Shown here piece after piece: positions 37,899-51,200 of a stretch of 64,000 nt of DNA. Positions within the stretch are counted from its first letter, which is position 1. Each line of letters opens with the position of its first letter. This stretch comes from Acanthaster planci (taxonomy: Eukaryota > Echinodermata > Asteroidea > Valvatida > Acanthasteridae): contig NW_019091438.1 in the NCBI RefSeq assembly GCF_001949145.1, positions 230,885 to 294,884 on the forward strand, read 5' to 3'. Both the position numbers and the translations under genes were made by a program. The notes under the pieces are model-generated. The model was given only the letters and a program-made list of their open reading frames with translations. It was not told the origin of the DNA and ran no database searches.

Positions 37899-39215
37899 CG
37901 TAAAACCGGAGAGAGATACAAAAATCTTGTTTTTCCCTCGGAAAGAAACCTTTTAAGTTCTACGACTTTCATCTCCACGATGAAAACAAAAACACCACCA
38001 AACTATGCTTTCAGAGCTGAAATGATATAAATACATTTCTAATGAACTCATGTACACTCATCTTTGCATGGCAGGTGAGTTTATACATTAAAAACGCATA
38101 AAATTAAAATATGGAGCAGTTTATATTGTTTGCAACCTTACGCTTTTGCTTTTACAATTGAAAAAAAACCTTGCAATCGACTTTTACTTTCTTAGTGTCA
38201 GCTTAACGTTCTCTTAGAGAACAACTGCTGGCAACACTTAACCCTTTTCTTGTCATATGCCGTGTCAAATAAATGCCAAATAAAAGAGGTTGTGAGAAAT
38301 ATCTGGAGTATATTTTGAATTGCAACGAGAAGAATGTCCAGTGTAGAAGATGGAACGCTTGTAATTTACAAGACCTTTTGAGTGTGCCAGACCAAGTCCC
38401 TGGCACATGCTTTTCAAACGAGTCCTTTCTGACCTTGTAAGTCAATGTTCAACCCCTTTGTTCTCTTGCTGTCATTTTGGGCTGGTGCTCCAGACATGCC
38501 AATACCCTCCACACAAGGGCATCAGAGGATGCCATACCTTCAGGTGTGGATGGGGCGGGGAAGCAATGGTGGCCATGCCCTCCCTAGAGGGAGCCTGGGT
38601 TAAAACTAATTTTAGAAAAAAACTGTAAAAAGTTAAAAGTTTCTTGGGTTGATTTCATTTTTCCTTCTTCCAGAAAGTGGGTCAAAACCCAAAATGCAGC
38701 CTCCTAAAAAAGGCTGTCAAAAAATTATATGATTTTTTCTTTTGTCAATTTTTGCTCCCCTCCACAGAAAGCCCCCCCCCCCGTGTTGGCTTTGGATCCA
38801 CCATGCATACCTTACCAGCAAAGAGTCTATATGGATTGCATTGGAGGGTGCTTAGCTTGGCATTCCTTACAGTGTGTGTGTTTTGCTGACATCCACTGTC
38901 CTAGTTTTTCTACTGCAATGCATGGAGCAGTTCTAGAAAGTGACTAACATGATATGAAGGCTACAACAGAGCCAGGCTTGAGAGATACTGCCACCAAGAC
39001 TGAAAGACACAAATTTGACCATTCGCAAAGGGATGGGGCTTGTTTCTCATTTGAAACCCGGGAGGAAAGGAAAAAAAAGAAGCCAACAGTTTTTTTTCAG
39101 CTTGGAGGCTGCTATTTGTACAGTTTGTCACCTTGTGAGAACGGTAAAAACCTAAAAAGACCAGCTTTTTTTCTTTGAAGTTAGGTCATTCACCGACCTA
39201 CTCGTGGCTCATTTC

Positions 39216-42200
39216 TTATTTCTTCAACAGCATTTTGGCAAAGTCAGCGTTGCTCATCTTTCCTGTTGTCTGGGCTTGCGGCTTCCCTTCTGTCACCTGG
39301 CTTGTCACCCCCTCTCGCTGACCTGCTGTCTTGGGGCTTTGTTGGGTCTTAGGTGCTGGCGTCCTCTGCAGTGCTCTCGGCACTAGCGACAGCTGGGTGC
39401 GACCCTTACCCCGTGGACCCACAACGCCCCTAATTACGACAGCAATGAACAAAAAAATATTGGCACTTTAAAAAATTTAATCCAAAGAGAATTTCAACTC
39501 TTCAGAAGAAATGTTAATTAGGGAGATGAGTTCCCCCATTGCTGTAAAATTGGTGCTTATCAGCTTTTGCATATGAACTCCTCAGGATCACAGATCCCAC
39601 TGTGGAAGGGAATTTCTCATTTGTCATGAGGGGATAGAGTGGGTGGTGGAGGGGTAGGGGTCAACGTACTTTGCTCCGAGGGACTTGGGAGGGTAGGGGG
39701 ACTCGGCCACTTCACTTGCCGCCTCCTCTTTGTCCTCTTTCTTTGGTTTCCGTGCTGGCGGGTTGCTAATGGCAACGCTGATGGTGTGTCCATCCATGAC
39801 AGTGCTGTCTGCTCCTACAACGGCCCGGGCTGCATCCGACTGTGAGAGATAAGTACATGTAAGTGGTTTCTTGTGGTTCTACAAATATCCGGACAATTCA
39901 CGAAGGCCTCTGCCCACCCGTGAACAAGCGCGGCTGCAAAGCCAATACAACATGTTTCACTGCGGCCGTTTCTCGAGTTGATGCCTCGGATAAGCCTATA
40001 ATATTTAAACGTAACGTCCAAAATGCAAATGAAAACAATGTCAGAAATGCATCAAGATGAATACGTCAAAGCTAAAAAAAAAAGAACCGTCATTTGAATT
40101 TTCAAAGCTTCGCTACAACACACCTGCTCCTTGGTTTGTACGTCAACATCAAGCTCCTGGAACTTGCTATAAAATATGTGCTGCAAATGGGTACCGGATC
40201 CTGTTCTCTTTGACAAGAAATTTGCTATCCCGTGCAGAAACAACACGGTGTTCATCAAGACACGATCTGTCTATAACATCAGTCAACTCAATGTCCTCAC
40301 ACTGTTTTTCATTCCAATATGGTCTCCTAGCCAACTGCTCCTTAACCCTTGAAGGACAGATGCCACATGTTCACGTAAAGGTTTCGATTATTCTCACCTC
40401 TTGTTCAAAGTCGACGTATGCCAAACCTTTTGGGACGCCACTACGATAGGTCACAATTCGGAGGTTTTGTATCTTGCCATACTGTGAGGGAAAAACCACA
40501 CTAAGGTCAGAAAGAGATGTGGAAGGCATTTAAGGAAAATAAACTTGTGTTTAGGAAATATTGACAGGCTTGTCAAACACTGATAACAGTAACAAATTGA
40601 TGCTATACATACAAAAATATTTGCTTTGTAATATTGACCCCAATGTCAGGCTATGCATATGGTTCTAGGCTAATTTCCACAGAAAATGTCAATTTGCTTG
40701 GCAACATTTTTTTTGTTTTTAGAACCAAGACAAATGGAGAATTAGGGTCTTTAGGAAAATGCATATCAGCTGAACACAAAGATCTTTGGTATTCAGTAAT
40801 CCACTTTCAGCCCAAGTGCCTCCCCTTATCGACCTGGTGGGCGACACTTTCAACTAGGCATCCTGCGCCGTCAAAGAGATGGTAGATTCCTAGAAAAAAA
40901 AAATGTTAGCACATGCCCCAATACCGCACACCCACAGACTTGCATGCAAACTTGTTTTCACCTCACCGGGAAACACCATCTCTCCTTCACCCACGTATCC
41001 CTTGGCACGGGGCCTGCGTCAACGTATTGAAGCTGATCCTCTGGGTGACCCTGAATGACAACCTACTCACCTGGCCAAAGAGCTCCTGTAGCTGTTTGGC
41101 AGTGGCTGACCGCGGCAATCCGGACACAAAGAGCTTGTTCTTTTCCATCTTCATCGCATACTGGGTGGGGGGGGGGAATAAAATGGTTAAAATGGTTCAA
41201 GGAATCATGACATGGATAATCAGCAAACACAAATCACATGTACTTGAGTGGCTGCTCCACTGATTAGTTGGTGTTCTGCATTCTAGTTTGGCTCTGTTGC
41301 CTTCGAGAAAGATTCAGAGATGATAGAAACGTAAAGGGGCCCTGTGACTTTCTTCCTTTGTGCGTTTCAAGCTGCTGGAGCAAGTAAGCAGTTTGCAGCG
41401 GTTTCTGTATATAGGCGTGTCATACATAGTATGGACCTCTGCACAAAAGAAGTCCACATAATGCAGGGTGCAATGGCTTTGTGTGGACTTGCACACGTCC
41501 ACACAACGTTTTCCCCTCTCTGAAAAACATTTTCAGAGGCATTTTGAGGTGGCAAAATGAAGGGGAACAGTCCAAGAAATCATCAACACAAATTCATCTC
41601 CAAGGAGTCATCCTATCGGGAGAAAAAGGAGCATTTACCTTAACCACAGGAGAACAAAGGAATGTCCACACTTCGTATAGAAAACAAGTGTATGTGCTCT
41701 AACATTTGTCCTTGTTTGTTGCTACTGTCTACTGGACAAAGAAATTCGAAGTACCGCATGTGCCAGTTGAATCTGCCAAGCAGGTTGCTGTTGCCAGGCA
41801 ACAAAGCGACCTCTATTGTTCATGCACAGAGTCTCAACGAGAATCTCTGTCCCAAAGTCTAGTGTTTCAGCTTGAAGCGGGCCCCCGGAAGAACACATCG
41901 TAATGTGTCACACTGCGAATGCAGTGCAAAGTGTTGAACCGGGAAATGGCAATATCAGGGATCCAGTACAAGTGAGCGTGGCTTTTTTTTGTGTGCAGTG
42001 CTTCACGTCTGATATGCTGTATCCAGCCGATGATAGATTACTCATTGGCATTCCATTTTACCTGGAATGTTTTCTTGGTTTCTGTGGTAGATTTATCCAT
42101 TGAGCGATCCACGTACATTGGACGGCCCTCCACAGACTGTCTGTCCATCTTCAGTGCTTTCTCAACTGAACTCTTAATGTCAGAGGGAAGACAAAACGAC

Positions 42201-45200
42201 AGGAATTTGTAAAATTGGCTATTAACAAATTCTGACCATCAGCCTTGAAATCTACGGAAGCAGTACAACTCAACAGCAAAAACTACTATCGGGAAAAAAA
42301 ATCTTGCTGTGAAAACCGGTGGCAAGCCTCGTTTACAGTATTCAATTTTCACTCATGAAAAAATTGGTGACCATAGGGAGCGCGATGTGCTCTGCGTTTT
42401 CTAAATGGTTGCAACAGAACACTTGCTACGCTCTCAGGAAACACTGAAAACTACTGAAAAATGTCCCGGTGAAAACAAACCACGTTGGCACACTCAGATG
42501 ATGTGAGGAAAAGTGAAAATTTTGTTCAGATTGTTTATAATCTTTCCAGAACTTCAAGGTCTTCCACCTTATCCAATCTGTCTAAATCTTTCAAATCAAA
42601 TCTTTCTAAAATCAAATCAAATAAAAGGAACACCTACTTCTTCCTGGAACTCCACGTAGCAATACCCTCGGAACTGGTGACGATAGTTCTCCACCATCCT
42701 GACCTCTGTAATTTCACCACACTGAAAAAAAACAAGACCAACACCATTTACGGTTAGCAAAAAAAACCAAAATGATCTCAGCTAAGCAAGCAAAATCAGA
42801 CCTTAGCACACAATCTGCAAGAATCTGCAATCTGCAAGCATTCACACAACAAAATGTCCAAAGAGACGTTGGAGTCAACTCTTAATCATACAATTTGCAA
42901 GGACAAGCCAGACTACCCTGCTGTAACCAGAATGCTTCTATAACAGATTGGAATAAAAAACAATTCAAGCCTAATGCAGTCTTATAAGTTGTAAAAGAAA
43001 TGAAATAACATATTTTTGAGTCCGTCCAAACTGCAGCAACTCTTAGATGGCAATGTTCCAAGCAACACACCTCCACAAAGAGGCTTCTGATCTGCTTCTC
43101 CGTCGTCTCGTAGGAGAGGTTCTTGACGAATATGGTCAGGTGATCTTTGCTGGGGTCACGGGCGGGTTTCTGCTTTGGGGGCGGACCCCACCTCACGCCC
43201 GGCTGTGATTGGCCGCTCGCCTCCTCCTCTGACGATCCGAAATACAAACGTGGAAACGAGTAATGAGCAGGAAGATTGAAAGAGACAGAAACGGAGGAGG
43301 AATTTCTTTCAAAAGAGAGAAGCTGCTGGTTGCAATGATTTCAGTAAGCTTTAACTGTGACCCAACTTTAAATGAGTCGGACGTCACAAGAGCAACTTTT
43401 GACTCAAAGACCTTTAAAACAATCTCAAATGACGTAAATCAAGAGGAATTCTGATCGCTTTTCACCCACATGATGCCCTACATCACCACGATGACAAAAT
43501 GAGTGATACACCAAAATTAAGAGCTGAGTTTTTTCACGGGCAATTCACAGTTGCAATGAACACTTTTGTTTTCTTAAAACGGCTGAACAAGTTGCTACCG
43601 TACCTTTAGCTTGCTTGAGAGGAGCTATGCTGGTTTTGGCCTGCTTGGGAGGGGTTGGGCCGGGCTGACTGCTGGCTGACTTCACTGGGGAGGCGGTCTT
43701 GTTTGGCGGGGGGGGTGGGAGGGGCATCTTGAAGACTTCCTCTCCTCCATCCTGTGATTTGGGAGAGTCTCCGGCAGCGAGGAAGGTGACAGGCTTCTGG
43801 GGTTTTTCATCGGAATGCTTTCAAGCAGAATTGGTAAGAATGCCTTTTAAGATTTATCCGACCAAAACTACAGCTTGTTATCACTCCACTCACAGATTTT
43901 TCAGGAACATTTTCCCAAGTGTCATAAAATTTACAGTCCGGCATGGTTTCATATTCTAAAAGAAAAATTACAACACCACAATGTAATTTCTTAAGAGAAG
44001 GGAAGTCCTGTTCATAGATAATCTTCCACATTTCAATAAGATAACCTACTTCAATCAGTAATTAACAAGTCTTAAACATTTAAATTGGCAAATTAGGTAT
44101 GATTCATTTCTGTGTATGCCCAATAAGATCTAGACCAATCTGGATTTAGATTCAGAGATAGATGTTAATCACTCTACCAAATTGTGACAGCGAAGATTAC
44201 AGGCCAAGACTCCAGGCTGACGTGGAGCGGTAGATTGTACAGAGTAACTTTCAAGCAGTGCAATATCCCCTGGATCGTAGTAAGCACTTCAAGAATCTCT
44301 AAACTACTTTGAGGAACAAGCCAAGATTGACTGGACTTTTTCCAGTACTCACTTTCCTCTTCACTGCTTTGACATTTCTGTCTTGCCTCCTGTCATCTTG
44401 CCCTCTCTGCTGCAGAGAGATAAAAAAAAACAAGAACTGTCTAAAAGATTATTTTCCTACTTTCTCATTTTTGTCAGCAATAACCCACATACTCTGACAT
44501 ACCCTGCAAAGGCAAATTTGACCACAATAAACATTTCCACCGGTTACATTTTCCCCACAAATTGGACAAACGTTACAAGTGTCCAAACCATGCACTGGTG
44601 GACTTTTCTGACAATCTCTTTTGAAGGTCAGCCTTCAGAACATCGATCATGTGCAGAATAATGGACAAAGCGACAAAAAAGTTTTTCGAGAAGGGTCTGC
44701 TCAAATCTGTGGCACGTCTTGACCAATTGACACTGCTTCCTTAACCCTAACCCTCCTCAATCCTTCACCTGTTGGAGGACTGAGGAGGGTTAGGGTTAAA
44801 GCACTTCTTTCCAGTCTGAAAACTCACCTTCCCTTTGTTGCCTTTGATCTTGGCACCTGCCGGTTTTCTGCTTGATTCTTGGACGGTCTCCTGTTGGTCC
44901 TTGGCAGCCTGCTGCAGGCAGCCAAAGGGTAGAAATTGAAAATTGTTTTATAGTTTCTGTGGGTGCTGCTGTTGAGACCATCACAAGACCAGGGTACATT
45001 TTCACAAAGAAATGCTTCTTGTCATAGCTTAATTGAATAGCTCAGCTTATGACTTGAGTTCAGACAGGAAGTCTTGCAAGTGTTTTAAGGGGTCTTGACT
45101 ACAACAATGGTTTCTATGAGTCATTCAGCTTCATCACTAAAAATGTCACAAACCAATACATGTATAGTCACATTTTCTACAATTAACAAAATAATTATAA

Positions 45201-48200
45201 CATTTTTCATTTGCTTTTTAGAGAGATTCAGCCAGAATTGAAACTTCAGGTCTTAAACATATAAGCTTTTCAAATAAGAACCACAGTCACCTGTGACCTT
45301 TGAAAGCAACGAGTGACCTCTCACCTTTGACCTCATCTCACTGACCCTGACCATCTGCGTCTCCACCCTCTTTAGGGCATTCTCCCACGTCTCAAAGGTG
45401 CCCTCCTCCCGTTCAAAATTGATCAGCGCCTCAAAGAGGCATTCCGGGTAATCGCTGACGGCTGCGACAGCACGGTGGAGGATCTTCCGGCAGTGCTTGG
45501 CATCGCCATAAGATCTGGAGAAATAAAAAAAAGGGTTTCATTTTTGACAGTGCTGTAAGTTGAGTCCTTCACAGGTCCACTGCAAGTCACCCAGTCTAAA
45601 ACCAGGTCACAAGCTTTTCAAAGCCTTCCGTTTTTTTTAACTGTTCACCTTGCAGGTTTTCTGAAAGGACACGTGACTGGATTCTTATAAGGACTTGGGA
45701 TGGATTTGACTACAAACCCGAATTGTAATGTTTTTTTATTCTGAGAGAACTATATTTACTGGGGTGTGAACTGCCGCCTTAAATCCTCTTCAATTTTCCA
45801 AATGTGCAAGAAACAACGGAACATTTAAGGGGCATCAACTTTCCAAGGGGGAAGAGAGTCCCCAGTGAAGCAACAGTAGCTGGGCTTTACTACACCTCAT
45901 AGATATTCATGAGCAAATCGGAGCGCGTCATTGGCCGATTCCACCTCGCGTTTAGGAAGTAGAAATAAAACGCGACCAGGTGACGTCATAGCGGTGAGTA
46001 TCCACCTCGCTGCCATGCGGTAGTTTTTTCTGGTAGCACCTAAAAGTCCCTCTGGAACCCCACCGCGTAAATATGTAGTCTGTGTCATGTGATCTTTATG
46101 GAACCAGTCTGGAGTTGTATCCTAATAACTAGTAAAATACAGTAAAAACCCAAAATGTATGTCAGCACCAGACTATTGAACGTGAAGCCCTGTTTTTATG
46201 CACATCTGCACTCGACTTTCAATACACGGAAATTTAGCAGCTGAGAAACAACAATGGCGTCTGTGAGTACAAGGAACATTAGATTTCTGTATTTATCTGA
46301 CCATAAACTTGAACTTAATGTGCCGAATAAAGATTCAAAATCAATGAAGGCAGTTACTGACAAGGCAGTGAGGCTCCTGGAAAAACACTCTCAAGACCAA
46401 AAGGTGGATTTTGAAGAGGTTTCTCAGTCCAAACCTGCAGAATTGAACATTTAATTGAATATTTATGAGGTGTAGCAAAACAAATACAGCATGGTTTATT
46501 TGGGGAAAAACCATGCCGAGTTTGCACTCTACTGTACCTTCCCTGATTCTTCAAAATCCTCTGAAACTTTTCTGAAGTATCTGGGACGGTTATAGCAATC
46601 TAAATGACGGCGGCAGTGACTGATAAAAGGGGGGGGGTGTGGTTGGGGTGTGTGAAACAAATCTTTGAAAAGAGGAATCCAAAAGTTGAAGGGGGGGTGG
46701 GAAAGGACGGCTAGACTTTTCATGTTCGCACCTCTCCAGATTGACGTATTCCAGCCACATCTGTGCTTCGTTTGCATGACCCAGCGCCATGATCTCGTTC
46801 CACTGTGATCTGGCTGCCTCCATGTTGCCACAGTGTTTGGCCTATTCGGCAAGAAACACAAGGCAACAAAATCACAACAACACCAACTAAAGGACGAAGA
46901 ATATAAGGCGGGTGGGAAAAAAAACCCTCAGAATGGGAATATACCGCCTTTGTCAAAACTCCACATACTTTACAAAAATTACATCTTCTGTAAACTTCTT
47001 TCCTGAGAGAATTAACCTCAAATATAGGGGCTAATAAATGTTGGAAAAGCCCGACAGTTAAATCAGGGCAGAATCTTTCCCGGCAGAAATAAAATTGCTT
47101 CCAGGCTAATTTCTTGCCTTTGTGAACGGTAATAAAATTGAACATACAAAGCAAGGAGAGGGGTGCGTATCCTTGCCAGATCTGCACGGCTGAAGATATG
47201 CCCGTTTTCATGGCTAGAGACAATTTGGACAGGCCGAGGGGACTTTTCCGAGTTGTCAACGTACCTCCATTCTAGCCGAGTACTGTTGAAGGCTGCGGAC
47301 TGGGTCCCCGTCCACACCAAAATCTGCCAACGGAAACAAGCGCCAAATAAACAAGTCTCAACCACTTTCCATCTACTCAGAGTTCTACCCAAACAAAGAT
47401 TCGCACATTTGGCCAGTTTTGCTCACGAGAAAAGAGCAAGGGTAGACAACAAAACCAAATTTTCGTAGGCGGGGCACAACTGCTTTTAGGGAGACCCCGA
47501 TTAGAGGATTTCTTTCATGGGCTTTCTTAAGCAACTCAAAATGGGAGTGGTGTTACCACAGCAACGTAATACATTCTCACTCTGCCAGTCTCAACGATAT
47601 TAAAACCAGTTAAGTCAATGCACCAAGGACATAAATAAATATGGGTAAGAACGGTCGCAGCAGCACACCAAGGGCAAAAAACCATCAGCACAGAAAGATG
47701 TGGCTCCAGACATCACTTCCTACTTACAGGTTGCTAAGTGTTCCCCCGCTTTCTCAAGGGTTGCTCTGAGCTGCGATAACTCTTCTTCGTGCTCTGAGAG
47801 GGAATATTCGAACAAACAAAATGAGAAGCTGAATACAAATCCTGCTTATAATCACAAGGCTTTACTGATGAAAAGAAAGTTGCTGTTGAGTAGGGTCCAC
47901 ATCGAGTACCCAAATGATCGTCGGTAAGCAAGGGCATCATTTGTACCTAATGAAATGCAGGAGCATCTTTTCGAAACTTTTAGAGTAAGATTCTACTGCA
48001 TCATAAATAAGACTTGGTCTTTTTGATCCGTGCGTCATCAGAGTAGCATTTAAATAACGTTCACCAGCTGCTCAAAGTGCCGCAGCAGAAGTCCTAGGTT
48101 TCACCAAACAGGTACCCCGCGCCTCTGACAATCTACTATGAAATGCCACGCCCAGTGCCCGTGCTTCTGCCCACTGACATGCTGCAGGACGTACCGGAGC

Positions 48201-51200
48201 CCCAGTCTATCCTCCTTCTCAAGTAGTCGATGTGTGTTTGCCACAGCTGCAGATACTCGGAGGCAGATGAGAAGCCGGCACCGAGGGCCTTCTCAAAAGG
48301 TTTCTGTCATAAGAAAAGGGGTCGACAACATCAGAGAGATTGACTCACAAACCGTCAATGCCTTCTCAGCCGAGAAGTTGGTTGTGTGACCTAGTGGTTA
48401 GGATTTGTAGTGCCTGATCACGGAATGAGGGGGCACGGGGGATGTTCGAATCCACCAGCTGGTTTACATTTTGTGTTCTCGGGCAAGCCACTTTACTCCA
48501 ACTTGCCTCTCTCCCGGGAGTACAACCGGTACCTGCATTGGTACCAGACACAGTTTGTTGAGTTTGTTCGACCATTTGCATCTGAAAAGGATGCATGGAG
48601 CTGAGCCCTCCCCAGGGAGCTCAGATGGTTTAAGGAATGTTTGTGGGCCCAACGAGCAGTGATATGGAGACTTGAGCTTGAAAGGAGACTTGTGCTTTTT
48701 GAAAACAGCCCCTACCAGTGACAGTACTGTGTGGTTCCTGATATCTCTCCATGGTCACCAGGTATCCAATCCAGAGCTCCGAAGACCAAGGACAGTTCCT
48801 GACAGCCCTGGCATAGACAGGCAAAACGACGCTTTTTACCTTCAATTCAGAGTCCTAGGCAATACAAAAAAGATACGATTGATCCATTTCAGATCATTAT
48901 ATATTCTCATTAAGCTTTTGAGTAGTATGAAATCAAGGATTCCTCCAAATTGTATAGAAACTAGAAAAAAAATGCAAGGAGTAGCATAACGAAACTAGTC
49001 AGTTTAGAGATGAAGGAAAAATATTCCAGAAATGCCAGAGAATGTTGCAGTCAGGAATAGCATATGGAGACTGAAAACCATTTCTGGACTCATCAGATAA
49101 GAGTGTTGTACATAAATACATGCAGTGATACATTTCCACTTTCTCTTTTTGGAAAGCAACTAGTCTTGGAATTACAGCCCTGCATCTCTAAAGTACGAGT
49201 TCTGATCTGCATGTGAATTAATCATTAAATCAACAGCAAACCAAACATTTCGAAGTCACCGGTGCGGGTTTACACATCCCTTGACTGGTTCCTTTGAAAC
49301 TTCCACCAAGAACCACTGAACTAACACCTTAAACATGCAAACTAAATTAACTCCACTGCTCCATGCAAATCAACAACAGCAAACTTCATAACCTCCGCAT
49401 CCGTACGTCATGACGAAGTCCGCCGATGCACAAACTTACGAGGTACTTGGTGTAGTCCTTCCACAGCTCGATCTGTAGGCAGTTATCGGTCAACGCCCGC
49501 TCGTACAGACACTGAATACGTGCTGGATTGCCCTCTCTTCTCTCGTACTCCAAGTAGGGTTGGTAGACTGCGAAAACGGGAGGCTCTGCTTTCAGCTGAA
49601 AACAAAAAAGCATCCGAGATTGGGAGAAGGCAGTTTTCCCATCTGCAGCGGGGACATGATTGGAATTTCTTTCGTTTAAGTAGCAGTGGGTGAGTTTACT
49701 GTTGGTCATCAGATATTTTCTGATCATTAAATTTTTCGGAACAAAACACGACACCCCGTACATGACCTTGAAAAAGGGGTAGACAAAATACTGATTTTGT
49801 CCAAGCACTCCGTGGATCTCCTTTTTTTAGCCTCGTCACGGAGGGGGGAGGGGAGAGAACGTCAAGCTTACCAGCTGCTGCTCGTGAGGTTCACGTTTCT
49901 TGAGTTGGGCGAAGGCTTTCTCGTACGCTTTTCTGACGTTTTCAGACACAGGCTCGCTAAGCCAGCTCTCATATTCCTTGTACGTGTCTTCCATGTCTGA
50001 AGGGAGATTCAGAGTTGAGGAACATTTGCAGATGAGACTTGAAAACACCAGTAATAAAAGAAACTTACCATAATCAGTTATTCCTTCCCAAGCAGAATGG
50101 GCAGAGTTATAAAGGGCAGAATACTGTGTGGAGTTATAACAGTTGAGATAAAGTAGCTTGCTCAAGAGCACATACATCCTCCACCCGATGGACTCTGAAC
50201 AAAGTAAGGACTCAATTCCTACAGTCCATATACATGTACTAGTGAGTGACTCCAAGCCTAAGGGACAGGATATTACGTGTCATGGGGCTCCAATAACAAA
50301 GTAAACAGCTCAAGAACACAAACATCCTCCATCTGATGGATTCTGAACAAAGTAAGGGCTCAATTCCTACAGTCCATATCCATGTACTAGTGAGTGACTC
50401 CAAGCCTAAGGGACAGGATATTACGTGTCATGGGGCTCCAATAACAAAGTAAACAGCTCAAGAACACAAACATCCTCCATCCGATGGATTCTGGACAAAT
50501 TAAGGACTCAATTTCCACATTCTAAGGACTTGTGAGAAGCTGTCTTACAGTCCCAGGAACTGCACGTTGTGCCACGGGATTCATACAAAAAACTCGCGCC
50601 ATCTTACCCATGAGCGGTACGGACAGCTGTCGCCTAAAGATGGCAGACACTCTCTCTGTCTGATCCGGTTATGTTCTTGTCCTCGGCTGTTACCGTAGCT
50701 CCTTGCTGGAGCTGTTCGTGAGAAATGAATGATAAATAGGGCCATGAAAAAGCTGCTGCTTGGGTCTCAGTAGAAGACTACATGGCACACTATCCAATTA
50801 AGATAAATTTGAACTCACGAATTCCAAGGTACAGTAGGTTTGAGCTTGTGGAAATGCGGAGAAAATTTGCCTAAATCACTATTTTTTTTTCCAGGAAGTG
50901 GTGTGACGATGAATTACCAGCTGAAGTTGAAATGAGTGACTGGAGTTTTACCTCCTTGGTATGGTGTTTTGAATTAGCTTTGGTCAGGACACATACTCTC
51001 TGAGAACCACGTTACTTTAAACCAGTTCAGGTCTGTTTAAACCTGCATCCTTTGTCTAGCACAAGTCTTTCTCTACCCCCGTTCAATTCTTTGTCATACG
51101 AGCTATAGACATATTTTTAATAACAGTTCCTTCCAAACAGTTCCATTTTTTCGAATGCTGATCGTCTGTCATCATGATGTTCCTGTCGTCTTCCCAGTAA

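Larger units (their letters stand above)
36758..39215. other. Convergent 3' intergenic region, SMPD4 / SART3
   Basis: The 2.46 kb between the SMPD4 stop and the SART3 stop holds the two 3' UTRs. Plus-strand AATAAA signals lie at 37,893, 38,268 and 38,279; minus-strand signals lie at 37,774 and 37,549. If these are used, the transcripts overlap. I see no coding gene or RNA here. Confidence 0.6.

Noticed and set aside
43898..43955. Alternative reading of SART3 exon 16 starting NMKPCR
   Set aside because: That frame does not join exon 17 (HSDEKPQKP) in phase; the frame YETMPDCKFYD does.
46254..46454. Independent small host gene (66 codons)
   Set aside because: It lies wholly inside a TIR-bounded element in a SART3 intron, so it is reported with that element rather than as a host gene.
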